Assembly (NCBI RefSeq): GCF_000018045.1
Contig: NC_009792.1
Coordinates: 682,001 to 746,000 of the forward strand
DNA: 64,000 nt
Origin: Citrobacter koseri ATCC BAA-895
GTDB taxonomy: Bacteria; Pseudomonadota; Gammaproteobacteria; Enterobacterales; Enterobacteriaceae
Direction of reading: 5' to 3'
A program made the position numbers and the translations under genes. A model generated the notes under the pieces. That model was not told where the DNA came from and did no database searches. It was given only the letters and a program-made list of their open reading frames with translations. This document shows positions 26,064 through 35,839 of the stretch, piece by piece; positions within the stretch are counted from its first letter, which is position 1, and each line of letters begins with the position of its first letter.

Positions 26064-27185
26064 ATGTCAAAAGTCGCTCTCATTACTGGCGTAACCGGGC
26101 AGGATGGTTCTTACCTGGCGGAACTTCTGCTGGAGAAAGGTTACGAGGTTCATGGTATCAAGCGTCGCGCGTCTTCGTTCAATACCGAACGCGTGGATCA
26201 TATCTATCAGGACCCGCATGCCAGCAACCCGAAATTCCACCTGCACTACGGTGATCTGACCGACTCATCCAACCTGACCCGCATTTTGCAGGAAGTGCAG
26301 CCGGATGAAGTCTACAACCTGGGGGCAATGAGCCACGTTGCGGTTTCGTTTGAGTCCCCGGAATACACCGCCGACGTGGATGCGCTGGGTACGCTGCGTC
26401 TGCTGGAGGCGATCCGCTTCCTGGGCCTGGAAAAGAAAACCCGTTTCTATCAGGCCTCCACCTCTGAGCTGTACGGTCTGGTGCAGGAAATTCCGCAAAA
26501 AGAGACCACGCCGTTCTATCCGCGCTCTCCGTATGCCGTCGCCAAACTGTACGCCTACTGGATCACCGTTAACTACCGCGAATCCTACGGCATCTACGCT
26601 TGTAACGGCATTCTGTTCAACCATGAATCTCCGCGTCGCGGCGAAACCTTCGTGACCCGCAAAATTACCCGCGCGATTGCCAATATCGCTCAGGGGCTGG
26701 AGTCCTGCCTGTTCCTCGGCAACATGGATTCCCTGCGTGACTGGGGCCATGCCAAAGACTACGTCAAGATGCAGTGGATGATGCTGCAACAAGAGACGCC
26801 GGAAGATTTCGTGATCGCGACCGGCGTGCAGTACTCCGTGCGTCAGTTCGTCGAAATGGCGGCGGCACAGCTGGGGATCAAACTGCGCTTTGAAGGGGAA
26901 GGCGTGGAAGAGAAAGGGATTGTCGTTTCTGTCACCGGTCATGACGCGCCGGGCGTGAAGCCGGGTGATGTGATTATCGCCGTTGACCCACGCTACTTCC
27001 GTCCTGCGGAAGTGGAAACCCTGCTGGGCGACCCGTCAAAAGCGCACGAGAAGCTGGGCTGGAAACCGGAGATCACACTCCAGGAGATGGTGTCTGAAAT
27101 GGTTGCGAAAGACCTGGAAGCGGCGAAGAAACATTCCTTGCTGAAATCTCATGGCTACGAGGTTGCCATCGCGCTGGAGTCCTGA
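26064..27185 (+). CDS. gmd: Gmd, GDP-mannose 4,6-dehydratase
   Basis: This enzyme converts GDP-mannose to GDP-4-keto-6-deoxymannose, the first step to GDP-L-fucose. The 373-residue extended-SDR protein shows the Rossmann motif GVTGQDGSYLAELLLEKG and the catalytic YPRSPYAVAKLYAYW (Tyr-x3-Lys, about residues 152-166). It is followed two bases later by fcl, the next enzyme of the pathway. Confidence 0.97.
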   Translation: MSKVALITGVTGQDGSYLAELLLEKGYEVHGIKRRASSFNTERVDHIYQDPHASNPKFHLHYGDLTDSSNLTRILQEVQPDEVYNLGAMSHVAVSFESPEYTADVDALGTLRLLEAIRFLGLEKKTRFYQASTSELYGLVQEIPQKETTPFYPRSPYAVAKLYAYWITVNYRESYGIYACNGILFNHESPRRGETFVTRKITRAIANIAQGLESCLFLGNMDSLRDWGHAKDYVKMQWMMLQQETPEDFVIATGVQYSVRQFVEMAAAQLGIKLRFEGEGVEEKGIVVSVTGHDAPGVKPGDVIIAVDPRYFRPAEVETLLGDPSKAHEKLGWKPEITLQEMVSEMVAKDLEAAKKHSLLKSHGYEVAIALES

Positions 27186-27187
27186 GG

Positions 27188-28153
27188 ATGATGAAACAAC
27201 GTATTTTTGTGGCGGGCCATCGCGGGATGGTGGGTTCCGCCATCGTAAGACAGCTGGCGCAGCGTGAGGATGTGGTGCTGGTGCTTCGCACCCGCGACGA
27301 GCTGAATTTGCTGGACAGCCGGGCGGTACAGGCATTCTTCGCTGAAGAACGCATTGACCAGGTTTATCTGGCGGCGGCGAAGGTGGGCGGTATTGTCGCC
27401 AACAATACGTACCCGGCCGATTTCATCTACGAGAACATGATGATTGAGAGCAACATCATTCACGCCGCGCATCTGCACAACGTGAACAAGCTGTTGTTCC
27501 TCGGTTCCTCCTGTATCTACCCCAAACTGGCAAAACAGCCGATGGCGGAAAGCGAACTGCTGCAAGGGTCGCTTGAACCAACCAACGAGCCGTATGCCAT
27601 CGCCAAAATTGCCGGGATCAAACTGTGCGAGTCCTGGAATCGCCAGTTTGACCGCGATTACCGCTCGGTCATGCCGACCAACCTGTACGGGCCGCATGAC
27701 AACTTCCACCCGAATAATTCGCACGTCATTCCCGCGCTGCTGCGTCGCTTCCATGAAGCGACCGAACAGAACGCGCCGGATGTAGTGGTATGGGGCAGCG
27801 GGACACCGATGCGCGAGTTCCTGCATGTGGATGATATGGCTGCCGCCAGCATCCATGTGATGGAGCTGGATCGCGAAGTGTGGCAGGAGAACACGCAGCC
27901 GATGCTCTCGCACATCAACGTCGGTACTGGTGTGGATTGCACCATTCGGGAGCTGGCGCAAACGATCGCTCAGGTCGTGGGCTACAAAGGGCGGGTGGTG
28001 TTTGACGCCACGAAACCGGACGGCGCGCCGCGCAAACTGCTCGACGTAACGCGCCTGCATCAGCTTGGCTGGTATCACGAGGTGTCGCTGGAGGCCGGGC
28101 TTGCCAGCACTTACCAGTGGTTCCTTGAGAACCAGCACCGGTTCCGGGGGTAA
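27188..28153 (+). CDS. fcl: Fcl (WcaG), GDP-L-fucose synthase
   Basis: This NADPH-dependent epimerase-reductase turns GDP-4-keto-6-deoxymannose into GDP-L-fucose. The 321 residues carry VAGHRGMVGSAIVRQL (Rossmann) and the Ser-Tyr-Lys site in FLGSSCIYPKLAKQP and NEPYAIAKIAGIKLC. It lies between gmd and gmm with gaps of two bases, as usual for the colanic acid locus. Confidence 0.97.
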   Translation: MMKQRIFVAGHRGMVGSAIVRQLAQREDVVLVLRTRDELNLLDSRAVQAFFAEERIDQVYLAAAKVGGIVANNTYPADFIYENMMIESNIIHAAHLHNVNKLLFLGSSCIYPKLAKQPMAESELLQGSLEPTNEPYAIAKIAGIKLCESWNRQFDRDYRSVMPTNLYGPHDNFHPNNSHVIPALLRRFHEATEQNAPDVVVWGSGTPMREFLHVDDMAAASIHVMELDREVWQENTQPMLSHINVGTGVDCTIRELAQTIAQVVGYKGRVVFDATKPDGAPRKLLDVTRLHQLGWYHEVSLEAGLASTYQWFLENQHRFRG

Positions 28154-28155
28154 AC

Positions 28156-28710
28156 ATGTTTTTACGTCAGGAAGATTTCGCTACCGTCGTGCGCTCTACG
28201 CCGCTGATCTCCATTGATTTGATCGTGGAGAATGAGCGCGGCGAGTTCCTGCTGGGCAAGCGCACCAATCGCCCTGCGCAGGGTTACTGGTTCGTACCGG
28301 GCGGGCGCGTGCAGAAGGATGAGACGCTGGAAAATGCGTTTGAGCGTCTCACTCAGGCGGAACTGGGGCTGCGTTTACCGCTGTCCGCAGGCGCGTTTTA
28401 TGGCGTCTGGCAGCACTTCTATGACGATAACTTCTCCGGCGAAGACTTTACCACTCATTACGTTGTGCTTGGTTTTCGCCTGAAGGTGAATCAGGCGGAT
28501 TTGCATCTGCCTGATGAACAACATGAAGATTATCGCTGGCAGACGCCTGAGCGGCTTCTGGCAAGCGCCAGCGTTCACGACAACAGTCGGGCGTACTTCC
28601 TCGCGGATCGTCAGTCCGGGGTGCCTGGATGTTACACGAAATCATTCAGCCTGAATCAAGGCGGCAGGGGTGAGCAGATGCAGCCAACGCAGAGTCAGGT
28701 TGAAGGATGA
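28156..28710 (+). CDS. gmm: Gmm (WcaH), GDP-mannose mannosyl hydrolase
   Basis: This Nudix-family enzyme hydrolyses GDP-mannose or GDP-glucose to GDP and the free hexose and may balance precursor supply. The variant Nudix box of this subfamily is visible as GGRVQKDETLENAFERLTQA (about residues 49-68), with the conserved AELGL after it. The 184-residue frame is about 25 residues longer than the 159-residue E. coli enzyme. The extra C-terminal tail begins after SGVPG and reads through to six bases before wcaI. Confidence 0.9.
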   Translation: MFLRQEDFATVVRSTPLISIDLIVENERGEFLLGKRTNRPAQGYWFVPGGRVQKDETLENAFERLTQAELGLRLPLSAGAFYGVWQHFYDDNFSGEDFTTHYVVLGFRLKVNQADLHLPDEQHEDYRWQTPERLLASASVHDNSRAYFLADRQSGVPGCYTKSFSLNQGGRGEQMQPTQSQVEG

Positions 28711-28715
28711 AGCGT

Positions 28716-29939
28716 ATGAGAATCCTTGTGTACGGCATCAACTACTCGCCGGAGCTAACCGGCATCGGTAAATATACCGGCGAGATGGTGGAGTGGATGG
28801 CGCGTGAAGGGCATGAAGTTCGGGTGATCACCGCGCCGCCTTATTACCCGCAGTGGAAAGTGGGCGAGCAGTATTCCTCCTGGCGTTATCGCCGGGAAGA
28901 GGGGGCGGCCACCGTCTGGCGCTGCCCGTTATATGTTCCGACGCAGCCATCGACGCTGAAACGCTTGCTGCACCTGGGCAGTTTCGCCCTGAGCAGTTTC
29001 TTCCCGCTGATGGCGCAGCGACGCTGGAAGCCGGATCGGATTATCGGCGTGGTGCCGACGCTGTTTTGCACGCCGGGTATGCGTTTGCTGGCGAAACTCT
29101 CCGGCGCGCGCACGTTGCTGCACATTCAGGACTACGAGGTGGATGCGATGCTCGGTCTGGGGCTGGCCGGGCAAGGCAAGAGCGGTAAGGTTGCCCGACT
29201 GGCCGCCGCGTTCGAGCGCAGCGGTCTGCACAACGTCGATAACGTCTCCACCATCTCCCGCTCAATGATGAATAAAGCGCAGGAGAAAGGGGTCGCGGCA
29301 GACAAGGTGATTTTCTTCCCTAACTGGTCGGAAGTGGCGCGTTTTCGCGATGTGACCGTTAGCGATGCGGCCCGCTTACGTCAGACGCTGGGGTTGCCGG
29401 ATGATAAAAAAATCATTCTGTACTCCGGCAATATTGGTGAAAAACAAGGGCTTGAGAACGTGATCGACGCCGCTGAGCGTCTTACCGATCGCCCCTGGTT
29501 GTTTGTCATTGTCGGGCAGGGCGGCGGCAAAGCGCGGCTGGAAAAAATGGCCCGTGAACGCGGCCTGGATAACGTCAAATTTTACCCGCTTCAGCCTTAT
29601 GAAGCCTTACCTGCGTTGCTGAAGATGGGCGATTGCCATCTGGTGGTGCAAAAGCGCGGCGCGGCGGATGCCGTTTTGCCGTCGAAACTGACCAATATTC
29701 TGGCGGTGGGCGGCAACGCGGTGATTACCGCTGAACCGGAAACCGAACTCGGCCAGCTTTGTCGCGACTATCCCGGCATTGCCGTTTGCGTGGAACCGGA
29801 GTCGGTCGATGCGCTGGTGACGGGGATTACTCAGGCGCTTGCCATGCCTGAGAACAACACGGTGGCATGCGAATATGCCGAACGCACGCTCGATAAAGAG
29901 AACGTGTTACGTCAATTTATTACAGATATTCGGGGATAA
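28716..29939 (+). CDS. wcaI: WcaI, colanic acid glycosyltransferase (GT4-like)
   Basis: This GT-B transferase is of the family-4 type; in E. coli it is assigned to addition of the first fucose. The third-codon ATG at 28716 (MRILVYGINYSPE) gives 407 residues and a ribosome site (GAAGGA) at proper distance; the ATG at 28707 is too close to it. Motifs: NYSPELTGIGKYTGEMVEWM at the N-terminus and donor-side ILYSGNIGEKQGLENVI near residue 230. The next gene, manC, starts three bases after its stop. Confidence 0.93.
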   Translation: MRILVYGINYSPELTGIGKYTGEMVEWMAREGHEVRVITAPPYYPQWKVGEQYSSWRYRREEGAATVWRCPLYVPTQPSTLKRLLHLGSFALSSFFPLMAQRRWKPDRIIGVVPTLFCTPGMRLLAKLSGARTLLHIQDYEVDAMLGLGLAGQGKSGKVARLAAAFERSGLHNVDNVSTISRSMMNKAQEKGVAADKVIFFPNWSEVARFRDVTVSDAARLRQTLGLPDDKKIILYSGNIGEKQGLENVIDAAERLTDRPWLFVIVGQGGGKARLEKMARERGLDNVKFYPLQPYEALPALLKMGDCHLVVQKRGAADAVLPSKLTNILAVGGNAVITAEPETELGQLCRDYPGIAVCVEPESVDALVTGITQALAMPENNTVACEYAERTLDKENVLRQFITDIRG

Positions 29940-29942
29940 ATC

Positions 29943-31379
29943 ATGGGTCAACGTAAACTTTATCCGGTCGTGATGGCGGGTGGCTCGGGTAGCCGTTTAT
30001 GGCCGCTTTCTCGTGTACTTTATCCAAAACAGTTTCTCTGCCTGAAAGGCGATCTCACCATGCTGCAAACGACTATTTGTCGTCTGAACGGCGTGGAGTG
30101 CGAAAGCCCGGTGGTGATTTGCAATGAGCAGCACCGCTTTATTGTCGCCGAACAGTTGCGCCAGCTAAACAAACTGACGGAGAACATTATTCTTGAGCCT
30201 GCCGGGCGCAATACCGCGCCAGCGATTGCGCTGGCGGCGCTGGCGGCGAAACGCCACAGCCCGGAAGGCGATCCGCTGATGCTGGTACTGGCGGCCGATC
30301 ACGTCATCGCTGATGAAGGAGCGTTTCGCGACGCGGTGCGTAACGCCATTCCGTATGCTGAAGCGGGCAAGCTGGTCACGTTCGGCATCGTGCCGGATCT
30401 GCCAGAAACCGGCTATGGCTATATTCGTCGCGGCGATGTCTCTCCCGGCGAGCAAGACGCGGTTGCTTTTGACGTCGCGCAGTTTGTCGAAAAACCCAAT
30501 CTTGAAACCGCGCAGGCCTACGTGGCGAGCGGCGACTACTACTGGAACAGCGGGATGTTCCTGTTCCGCGCCGGACGTTATCTGGAAGAACTGAAAAAAT
30601 ACCGTCCCGATATTCTGGACGCCTGCGAAAACGCGATGAGCATCGTTGACCCCGATCTCGACTTTATCCGCGTGGATGAAGAGGCGTTCCTCGCCTGCCC
30701 GGAAGAGTCGGTGGACTACGCGGTGATGGAGCGCACGGCGGATGCGGTGGTTATGCCGATGGATGCCGGCTGGAGCGACGTGGGTTCCTGGTCTTCACTG
30801 TGGGAAATCAGCGCGCACACCGCCGAGGGAAACGTGCATCACGGCGACGTCATTAGCCATAAAACGGAAAACAGCTACGTTTATGCGGAGTCGGGCCTGG
30901 TGACGACCGTCGGGGTGAAAGACCTGGTGGTTGTACAGACCAAAGATGCGGTGCTGATTGCCGATCGCAATGCGGTGCAGGATGTGAAAAAAGTGGTGGA
31001 GCAGATTAAAGCTGACGGGCGTCATGAGCACCATATCCACCGTGAAGTCTACCGGCCGTGGGGCAAATACGACTCCATTGACGCTGGCGACCGTTATCAG
31101 GTGAAACGTATTACCGTTAAACCCGGCGAGGGGCTCTCCGTGCAGATGCATCACCATCGTGCTGAGCACTGGGTGGTGGTCGCAGGGACGGCAAAAGTCA
31201 CCATCAACGGCGAAATCAAACTGCTCGGTGAAAACGAGTCTGTCTACATACCTCTGGGGGCGACCCACTGCCTGGAGAATCCGGGAAAAATTCCGCTCGA
31301 CCTGATTGAAGTCCGCTCCGGTTCGTACCTTGAAGAGGACGACGTGGTGCGCTTCGCCGATCGCTATGGGCGGGTGTAA
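29943..31379 (+). CDS. manC: ManC (CpsB), mannose-1-phosphate guanylyltransferase
   Basis: This enzyme makes GDP-mannose from mannose-1-phosphate and GTP. Its 478 residues match CpsB. The nucleotidyltransferase signature VVMAGGSGSRLWPLSRVLYP (residues about 9-28) and FVEKPNLETAQAYV are present. The C-terminal cupin-like domain (HHHRAEHWVVVAGTAKVTIN, about residues 402-421) is the phosphomannose-isomerase II type, so a bifunctional protein is possible. It pairs with manB downstream. Confidence 0.96.
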   Translation: MGQRKLYPVVMAGGSGSRLWPLSRVLYPKQFLCLKGDLTMLQTTICRLNGVECESPVVICNEQHRFIVAEQLRQLNKLTENIILEPAGRNTAPAIALAALAAKRHSPEGDPLMLVLAADHVIADEGAFRDAVRNAIPYAEAGKLVTFGIVPDLPETGYGYIRRGDVSPGEQDAVAFDVAQFVEKPNLETAQAYVASGDYYWNSGMFLFRAGRYLEELKKYRPDILDACENAMSIVDPDLDFIRVDEEAFLACPEESVDYAVMERTADAVVMPMDAGWSDVGSWSSLWEISAHTAEGNVHHGDVISHKTENSYVYAESGLVTTVGVKDLVVVQTKDAVLIADRNAVQDVKKVVEQIKADGRHEHHIHREVYRPWGKYDSIDAGDRYQVKRITVKPGEGLSVQMHHHRAEHWVVVAGTAKVTINGEIKLLGENESVYIPLGATHCLENPGKIPLDLIEVRSGSYLEEDDVVRFADRYGRV

Positions 31380-31390
31380 GCCCGGTAAGT

Positions 31391-31458
31391 TGCCGGATGG
31401 CGCGTTGCTTATCCGGCCTACAGGTCCGTAGGCCCGGTAAGCGCAGCGTCACCGGGCA
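31391..31458. repeat. REP/BIME pair between manC and manB
   Basis: Two units, TGCCGGATGGCGCG...TTATCCGGCCTACA (31391-31422) and GTAGGCCCGGTAAGCGCAGC...ACCGGGCA (about 31428-31458), form a BIME inside the operon. Confidence 0.88.
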
Positions 31459-31527
31459 ATAAAACAAAAATTGAAAAAGGCTCTTACGAGAGTCAGGGCC
31501 AACTGTTGCCTGAAGAAGGGTAAAAAC

Positions 31528-32898
31528 ATGACGAAATTAACCTGTTTTAAAGCCTACGATATTCGCGGCAGGCTGGGCGAAGAGTTGAATGAGGATATCG
31601 CGTGGCGTATTGGCCGCGCTTACGGCGAGTTCCTGCAACCGAAAACCATTGTGCTGGGCGGCGATGTGCGCCTGACAAGCGAGTCGCTGAAACTGGCGCT
31701 GGCGAAAGGGTTGCAGGATGCGGGCGTTGACGTACTGGATATCGGCCTTTCCGGCACGGAAGAGATCTATTTTGCGACCTTCCATCTGGGCGTTGATGGC
31801 GGTATTGAAGTGACCGCCAGCCATAACCCGATGGACTACAACGGTATGAAACTGGTGCGCGAGGGCGCGCGCCCCATTAGCGGCGACACAGGCCTGCGCG
31901 ACGTGCAGCGTCTGGCGGAAGCCAATGATTTTCCACCGGTCAACGAAGCCAGACGCGGCAGCTATAAGCAGATCAATCTGCGTGACGCCTACATCGACCA
32001 CCTGTTCGGCTACATCAACGTCAACAATCTCACGCCATTGAAACTGGTCATCAACTCCGGCAACGGCGCGGCAGGCCCGGTGGTGGATGCCATTGAAGCC
32101 CGCTTTAAGGCGCAGGGTGTGCCGGTTGACTTCATCAAAATCCACAACACGCCGGACGGCAACTTCCCGAATGGCATCCCTAATCCGCTGCTGCCGGAGT
32201 GTCGCGATGACACCCGCAACGCCGTTATTGAACACGGCGCAGATATGGGCATTGCCTTCGACGGGGATTTCGACCGCTGCTTCCTGTTCGATGAGAAAGG
32301 GCAGTTCATTGAGGGCTACTACATTGTCGGCCTGTTGGCGGAGGCATTTCTGGAGAAACACCCGGGAGCGAAGATCATCCACGACCCGCGTCTGTCCTGG
32401 AACACCGTTGATGTGGTGACGGCGGCGGGCGGCACGCCGGTGATGTCGAAAACCGGCCATGCCTTCATTAAAGAACGTATGCGCCATGAAGATGCTATCT
32501 ACGGCGGCGAAATGAGCGCCCATCACTACTTCCGTGATTTTGCGTACTGCGACAGCGGGATGATCCCGTGGCTGCTGGTGGCGGAGCTGGTATGTCTGAA
32601 AGGGCAGTCGCTGGGGGAACTGGTGCGTGACCGGATGGCGGCGTTCCCGGCCAGCGGTGAAATCAACAGCAAACTGGCAGAGCCTGCGGCCGCCATCAGC
32701 CGGGTGGAAGCACACTTTGCGCGTGAAGCGCTGACGGTGGACAGAACTGACGGCATCAGCATGTCGTTTGCCGACTGGCGCTTCAACCTGCGTTCTTCCA
32801 ATACCGAACCGGTGGTGCGGCTGAACGTGGAATCACGCGGCGACATTCCGCTGATGGAAGCGCGAACGCGAACCCTGCTGACGTTGCTGAATCAGTAA
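31528..32898 (+). CDS. manB: ManB (CpsG), phosphomannomutase
   Basis: This enzyme interconverts mannose-6-phosphate and mannose-1-phosphate. The ATG at 31528 (MTKLTCFKAYDIRG) gives 456 residues, equal to CpsG; the frame from 31471 starts near the REP and is rejected. The catalytic phosphoserine loop is GIEVTASHNPMDYNGMK (about residues 92-108), the metal loop is FDGDFDRC (about 245) and the sugar-binding loop is YGGEMSAHHYFRDF. Confidence 0.97.
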   Translation: MTKLTCFKAYDIRGRLGEELNEDIAWRIGRAYGEFLQPKTIVLGGDVRLTSESLKLALAKGLQDAGVDVLDIGLSGTEEIYFATFHLGVDGGIEVTASHNPMDYNGMKLVREGARPISGDTGLRDVQRLAEANDFPPVNEARRGSYKQINLRDAYIDHLFGYINVNNLTPLKLVINSGNGAAGPVVDAIEARFKAQGVPVDFIKIHNTPDGNFPNGIPNPLLPECRDDTRNAVIEHGADMGIAFDGDFDRCFLFDEKGQFIEGYYIVGLLAEAFLEKHPGAKIIHDPRLSWNTVDVVTAAGGTPVMSKTGHAFIKERMRHEDAIYGGEMSAHHYFRDFAYCDSGMIPWLLVAELVCLKGQSLGELVRDRMAAFPASGEINSKLAEPAAAISRVEAHFAREALTVDRTDGISMSFADWRFNLRSSNTEPVVRLNVESRGDIPLMEARTRTLLTLLNQ

Positions 32899-32952
32899 TG
32901 TCGGTTCTTCCCTTACCCGGCGACGGGTAAGGGGCTAATAACAGGAACAACG

Positions 32953-34347
32953 ATGACAAATCTAAAAAAGCGCGAGCGAGCCAAAACCAATGCATCGTTA
33001 ATCTCTATGGTGCAACGCTTTTCGGATATCACCATCATGTTTGGCGGGTTATGGGTTGTCTGCAAGCTGAGCGGATTGCCTTTCCTGTATATGCATCTGT
33101 TGGTGGCGCTGATCACGCTGGTGGTTTTTCAGATGCTGGGCGGCATAACTGATTTTTACCGTTCCTGGCGCGGCGTGAAGATTTCGACGGAACTGGCGCT
33201 GCTGCTGCAAAACTGGACGCTGAGTCTGGTCTTCAGCGCGGGCCTGATTGCCTTCAATAACGACTTCGATAACCGTCTTACCGTCTGGCTGGCGTGGTAT
33301 GCGCTCTCCAGCGTGGGTCTGGTGGTCTGCCGCTCGTTCATTCGCTACGGAGCCGGATGGCTGCGTAACCGTGGGTACAACACGCGCCGGGTGGCGGTGG
33401 CGGGGGATCTTCCTGCCGGTCAGTCGCTGCTGGACAGCTTCCGCAAGGAGCCGTGGTTGGGTTTTGAAGTGGTCGGCGTTTACTACGATCCGAAACCGGG
33501 CGGCGTCTCTTCTGACTGGGCCGGAAATCTGCAACAGCTGGTCGAGGATGCCAAAGCCTCACGCATTCATAACGTCTATATCGCCATGTCGATGAGTGAC
33601 GAGGCGCAGGTAAAAAAACTGGTGCGCGCTCTGGCGGACACTACCTGCTCGGTCATCCTCATCCCGGATGTTTTTACCTTCAATATTCTGCACTCGCGTA
33701 TTGAAGAGGTAAGCGGCGTGCCGGTCGTGCCGCTGTATGACACGCCGCTGTCAGGGATCAATCGTCTGCTGAAACGCGCGGAAGATATCGTGCTGGCGTC
33801 GCTGATTCTGCTGCTGATCTCTCCGGTGCTGTGTTGCATTGCGCTGGCGGTCAAATTCAGTTCGCCAGGGCCGATCATTTTCCGTCAGACTCGTTATGGC
33901 ATGGACGGTAAGCCGATCAAAGTGTGGAAATTCCGCTCCATGAAGGTGATGGAAAACGACAAAGTGGTGACGCAGGCGACGCAAAACGACCCGCGTGTAA
34001 CCCGCGTGGGGAATTTTCTGCGCCGTACCTCGCTTGATGAACTGCCGCAGTTTATCAACGTTCTGACCGGCGGTATGTCTATCGTTGGGCCGCGCCCGCA
34101 CGCGGTGGCGCATAACGAGCAGTATCGCCAGCTTATCGAAGGCTACATGCTGCGCCATAAAGTCAAACCCGGCATTACGGGGTGGGCGCAGATCAACGGC
34201 TGGCGCGGCGAGACCGACACGCTGGAGAAAATGGAAAAGCGCGTGGAGTTTGATCTGGAGTACATCCGTGAGTGGAGCGTGTGGTTTGACATCAAGATTG
34301 TTTTTCTGACGGTGTTCAAAGGCTTTGTGAATAAAGCGGCGTACTGA
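32953..34347 (+). CDS. wcaJ: WcaJ, UDP-glucose:undecaprenyl-phosphate glucose-1-phosphate transferase
   Basis: This polyisoprenyl-phosphate hexose-1-phosphate transferase starts colanic acid synthesis on undecaprenyl phosphate. The 464-residue protein has an N-terminal membrane domain (about residues 20-125), a soluble Rossmann-like CoA-binding middle and a C-terminal catalytic bacterial-transferase domain. Key motifs are VWKFRSMK, RRTSLDELPQ with the catalytic Asp-Glu pair, and SIVGPRPHAV. It is the colanic acid counterpart of WbaP at 47898. Confidence 0.96.
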   Translation: MTNLKKRERAKTNASLISMVQRFSDITIMFGGLWVVCKLSGLPFLYMHLLVALITLVVFQMLGGITDFYRSWRGVKISTELALLLQNWTLSLVFSAGLIAFNNDFDNRLTVWLAWYALSSVGLVVCRSFIRYGAGWLRNRGYNTRRVAVAGDLPAGQSLLDSFRKEPWLGFEVVGVYYDPKPGGVSSDWAGNLQQLVEDAKASRIHNVYIAMSMSDEAQVKKLVRALADTTCSVILIPDVFTFNILHSRIEEVSGVPVVPLYDTPLSGINRLLKRAEDIVLASLILLLISPVLCCIALAVKFSSPGPIIFRQTRYGMDGKPIKVWKFRSMKVMENDKVVTQATQNDPRVTRVGNFLRRTSLDELPQFINVLTGGMSIVGPRPHAVAHNEQYRQLIEGYMLRHKVKPGITGWAQINGWRGETDTLEKMEKRVEFDLEYIREWSVWFDIKIVFLTVFKGFVNKAAY

Positions 34348-34356
34348 GGAACGATC

Positions 34357-35835
34357 ATGAGCTTACGAGAAAAAACCATCAGTGGGGCGAAGTGGTCGGC
34401 GATCGCTACGGTTATCATCATCGGGCTGGGACTGATTCAGATGACCGTGCTGGCGCGGATTATTGATAATCACCAGTTTGGTCTGCTGACCGTGTCGCTG
34501 GTGATTATCGCCCTCGCCGATACGCTGTCGGACTTCGGTATTGCCAACTCCATTATCCAGCGTAAAACGATAAGCCACCTCGAACTCACCACCCTGTACT
34601 GGCTGAACGCTGGCTTAGGGCTGGCGGTGTGCGTCGTGGTGTTTTTGCTTAGCGACGTGATCGGCAACGTGCTGCATAACCCCGATCTGGCGCCGCTGAT
34701 TAAAACTCTGTCGCTGGCGTTTGTGGTGATCCCTCACGGGCAGCAGTTTCGCGCGTTGATGCAAAAGGAGCTGGAATTTAACAAAATAGGCATGATCGAG
34801 ACCAGCTCGGTGCTGGCGGGGTTCACCTTCACCGTGGTCAGCGCCCATTTCTGGCCGCTGGCAATGACGGCGATCCTCGGCTATCTGGTCAACAGCGCCG
34901 TCCGTACGTTGCTGTTCGGCTATTTTGGCCGGAAGATCTACCGCCCCGGCCTGCATTTTTCGCTGGCGTCTGTTTCGTCGAACCTGCGCTTTGGCGCATG
35001 GCTGACGGCGGACAGCATCATCAATTACGTCAATACTAACCTGTCGACGCTGGTGCTGGCGCGTATTCTCGGCGCGAGCGTCGCCGGGGGATATAACCTT
35101 GCTTATAACGTGGCGGTGGTTCCGCCAATGAAGCTTAACCCGATCATTACCCGCGTATTGTTCCCGGCGTTCGCCAAAATTCAGGATGATACGGAGAAGC
35201 TGCGCGTCAACTTCTACAAGCTGCTGTCGGTCGTGGGGATTATTAATTTTCCCGCGTTGCTCGGTCTGATGGTGGTATCGAATAATTTTGTGCCGCTGGT
35301 TTTTGGCGAGAAGTGGAACAGCATCATTCCGGTGCTGCAACTGTTGTGCGTGGTGGGGCTGTTGCGCTCTGTCGGCAACCCGATTGGTTCGTTGCTGATG
35401 GCGAAAGCGCGCGTCGATATCAGCTTCAAATTCAATGTGTTCAAAACCTTTCTGTTCATTCCGGCAATTATCGTTGGCGGCCATCTGGCGGGGGCGACAG
35501 GCGTGACGCTGGGCTTCCTGCTGGTGCAGATCATCAATACCGTTCTGAGCTATTTCGTCATGATTAAACCGGTGCTGGGGTCGAGCTACCGCCAGTACAT
35601 CCTTAGCCTGTGGCTACCTTTTTATCTCTCTTTACCTACCCTGGCGGTGAGCTATGGGTTGGGGATTGCGCTGAATGGACATCTGCCGCTGAGCGTACTG
35701 CTGGCAACGCAAATCGTGGCGGGTGCGCTGGCCTTCGCCGTGATGATTGTGCTTTCGCGCCATCCGCTGGTGGTGGAGATGAAGCGCCAGTTTTGCCGTA
35801 GCGAAAAAATGAAAACACTGCTTCGCGCAGGATAA
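34357..35835 (+). CDS. wzxC: WzxC, colanic acid lipid-linked unit flippase
   Basis: This 492-residue polytopic protein of the MOP/PST exporter family flips the undecaprenyl-linked colanic acid unit to the periplasm. About twelve to fourteen hydrophobic segments are visible, starting with WSAIATVIIIGLGLIQMTVL. It starts nine bases after wcaJ and is followed by a BIME. Confidence 0.95.
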   Translation: MSLREKTISGAKWSAIATVIIIGLGLIQMTVLARIIDNHQFGLLTVSLVIIALADTLSDFGIANSIIQRKTISHLELTTLYWLNAGLGLAVCVVVFLLSDVIGNVLHNPDLAPLIKTLSLAFVVIPHGQQFRALMQKELEFNKIGMIETSSVLAGFTFTVVSAHFWPLAMTAILGYLVNSAVRTLLFGYFGRKIYRPGLHFSLASVSSNLRFGAWLTADSIINYVNTNLSTLVLARILGASVAGGYNLAYNVAVVPPMKLNPIITRVLFPAFAKIQDDTEKLRVNFYKLLSVVGIINFPALLGLMVVSNNFVPLVFGEKWNSIIPVLQLLCVVGLLRSVGNPIGSLLMAKARVDISFKFNVFKTFLFIPAIIVGGHLAGATGVTLGFLLVQIINTVLSYFVMIKPVLGSSYRQYILSLWLPFYLSLPTLAVSYGLGIALNGHLPLSVLLATQIVAGALAFAVMIVLSRHPLVVEMKRQFCRSEKMKTLLRAG

Positions 35836-35839
35836 CTTT

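Noticed and set aside
27155..28138. 327-codon frame antisense to fcl
   Set aside because: It mirrors the GDP-fucose synthase gene, which has all its motifs.
31537..32715. 392-codon frame antisense to manB
   Set aside because: It is a shadow of the phosphomannomutase gene, with no family resemblance or credible start.
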